A stretch of DNA of 64,000 bases. It comes from Lutibaculum baratangense AMV1. Its GTDB lineage: Bacteria; Pseudomonadota; Alphaproteobacteria; Rhizobiales; Tepidamorphaceae. The stretch spans positions 1 through 64,000 of the forward strand of contig NZ_AWXZ01000040.1 of assembly GCF_000496075.1 (NCBI RefSeq), read 5' to 3'. Below, piece after piece: positions 63,101-64,000 of this stretch (the stretch's first letter is position 1; every line of letters starts with the position of its first letter). Below the pieces are notes generated by a model. It was not told the DNA's origin and did no database searches. It was given only the letters and a program-made list of their open reading frames with translations. The translations under genes were made by a program, and so were the position numbers.

Positions 63101-64000
63101 CTACTGCTCGTCGAAATAGCGCTTGGCGCCGGGGTGCAGGTCGATCGGCGTGTTCGGCGCGTCCTCGACCGAGATCGCCTTCGCCTGCGGATGCACCTCG
63201 CCGAGCTCGCCGAGATTGTCGAAGATCGCCTTCGTGACGTTGTAGACGAGCTCCTCGTCGGCGCCTTCCTTCGCGAAGAGGGTGGCGGGGTCGTTGATCA
63301 CCGTCACCGGCTCGGTCTGGTCGGGATAGGTCCCGGCGGAGATCTCGTAGGCCTGGTAGAAGGGGTATTCCTCGAAGATGCCCTTCACCTTCTCCTCGTC
63401 CAGCGAGAGCAGCACCATGTCGCGCTGCGCGTCGAGGTCGATGAGCGCCGCCGTGGGTGCGCCGGCGAGAACGACCGTCGCGTCGATCGTGCCGTTCATC
63501 AGCGCGGCCGTGCCCTCGGTGTAGGACAGGAACTGAACTCGCGAGGGATCGAAGACGCCGTAGGCCTCGAGCAGGCGCTGGGCGATGACGGCCGAGTTCG
63601 ACCCGGGAGGCCCGAGATTGACCCGCTTGCCCTCAAGCTCCTCGATGCTCGAGATGCCGGTGTCGGCGGTCGTCGCGATCTGCAGGACGGCCGGGTAGAG
63701 ATAGGCCACGGCCGCGACCGGCTGGGCGTCGCCGTCGAAGGCGCCTTCGCCGTTCTTCGCCTCGTAGAGGGTCGAGGACGAGGAGAAGCCGATCTGCATC
63801 TGGTCGGCCGCGACGCGGCGGATGTTCTCGATCGAGGCGCCCGTCACCTCGGCGCGCGCCGTCGTGTTCTCCATGTGCTTGTTCAGGACGTCGGCCATGC
63901 CGGCGCCGATCACGTAGAACAGGCCGCCGGTGCCGCCGGTGCCGATCGAGATGCGCTCCTGGGCGACCGCCGGCGATGCGACAAGCATCGTCCCGAGCCC
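63101..64000 (-). CDS. TAXI-family TRAP solute receptor (5' end outside window)
   Basis: The visible 295 residues begin inside a signal peptide (MLVASPAVAQE), followed by the TAXI-type SIGTGGTGGLFYVIGAGMAD segment, SSSTLYEAKNGEGAF near residue 75, and VNLGPPGSNSAVIAQRLLEA near residue 127. The frame is still open at the window edge, so the true start lies beyond 64000. It is the periplasmic receptor for the fused TRAP permease 16 bp downstream. Confidence 0.93.
   Translation of the reverse strand, partial: GLGTMLVASPAVAQERISIGTGGTGGLFYVIGAGMADVLNKHMENTTARAEVTGASIENIRRVAADQMQIGFSSSSTLYEAKNGEGAFDGDAQPVAAVAYLYPAVLQIATTADTGISSIEELEGKRVNLGPPGSNSAVIAQRLLEAYGVFDPSRVQFLSYTEGTAALMNGTIDATVVLAGAPTAALIDLDAQRDMVLLSLDEEKVKGIFEEYPFYQAYEISAGTYPDQTEPVTVINDPATLFAKEGADEELVYNVTKAIFDNLGELGEVHPQAKAISVEDAPNTPIDLHPGAKRYFDEQ

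Overview
The window is a very GC-rich (roughly 70%), densely coded bacterial chromosome segment. Gene content points to an alphaproteobacterium, probably of the Hyphomicrobiales. The evidence is a hemC-hemD-Mic60(mitofilin)-hemY operon, a FixK-type CRP/FNR regulator, an ETF-beta methyltransferase-like protein, a DUF4112 protein, a TAXI-type TRAP transporter, and a rhizobial-style long GlgE with a TreS-maltokinase fusion. The genus cannot be fixed from sequence alone. I see no phage, insertion sequence, integrase or CRISPR array.

Layout. 1-7.0 kb: acetyl-CoA synthetase (minus), a DUF1761 membrane protein, a lipid kinase, a secreted DUF7282-like protein, a two-gene operon of very small unknown proteins, a FixK-type regulator, a methyltransferase, and a Doc-type toxin with an unusual short antitoxin. 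7.0-15.1 kb: EVE protein, gpsA and tsaD (minus), and divergently the haem operon hemC-hemD-mic60-hemY, where hemY carries an apparent -1 frameshift. 15.1-20.2 kb: tRNA-Thr(CGU), a Pmp3/DUF4112 pair, the zinc uptake locus znuBC/znuA around a Zur-like palindrome, a remnant of an EAL domain, and ubiA.

20.4-37.7 kb is the dominant element: a 17.3-kb operon glgE, treS-mak, glgB, glgX-treZ, malQ, treY. The four junctions from treS onward have 4-bp stop/start overlaps, or 5 bp between genes if treY starts at its ATG. Together the genes form a closed alpha-glucan/trehalose cycle. TreS makes maltose from trehalose, maltokinase makes maltose-1-phosphate, GlgE polymerises it and GlgB branches the polymer. 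GlgX debranches, MalQ disproportionates, and TreY plus TreZ release trehalose again. glgA, glgC, glgP and otsAB are not in the window. GlgX and TreZ are joined in one reading frame, which is unusual.

37.8-49.6 kb: a crotonase-fold protein lacking both catalytic glutamates, a small secreted protein, the YhaO/YhaN nuclease-ATPase pair, a secreted phytase-like protein, a diguanylate cyclase and a MscS channel. 49.8-54.5 kb: an operon joining a radical SAM enzyme with two cysteine-rich C-terminal sites to a YnjBCD-type ABC importer. This is the least understood functional unit here. 54.6-57.6 kb: a formaldehyde-dehydrogenase-like alcohol dehydrogenase translationally coupled to a membrane-anchored SRPBCC protein, and a divergent short-chain dehydrogenase. 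57.6-64 kb (minus): a gallate/protocatechuate-type meta-cleavage segment (galB, galC, galD), a DUF1932 dehydrogenase, an overlooked 49-codon gene, and a TAXI-TRAP transporter whose binding-protein gene runs off the window.

Coordinates come from reading the sequence. Functional names rest on motif recognition without database searches.
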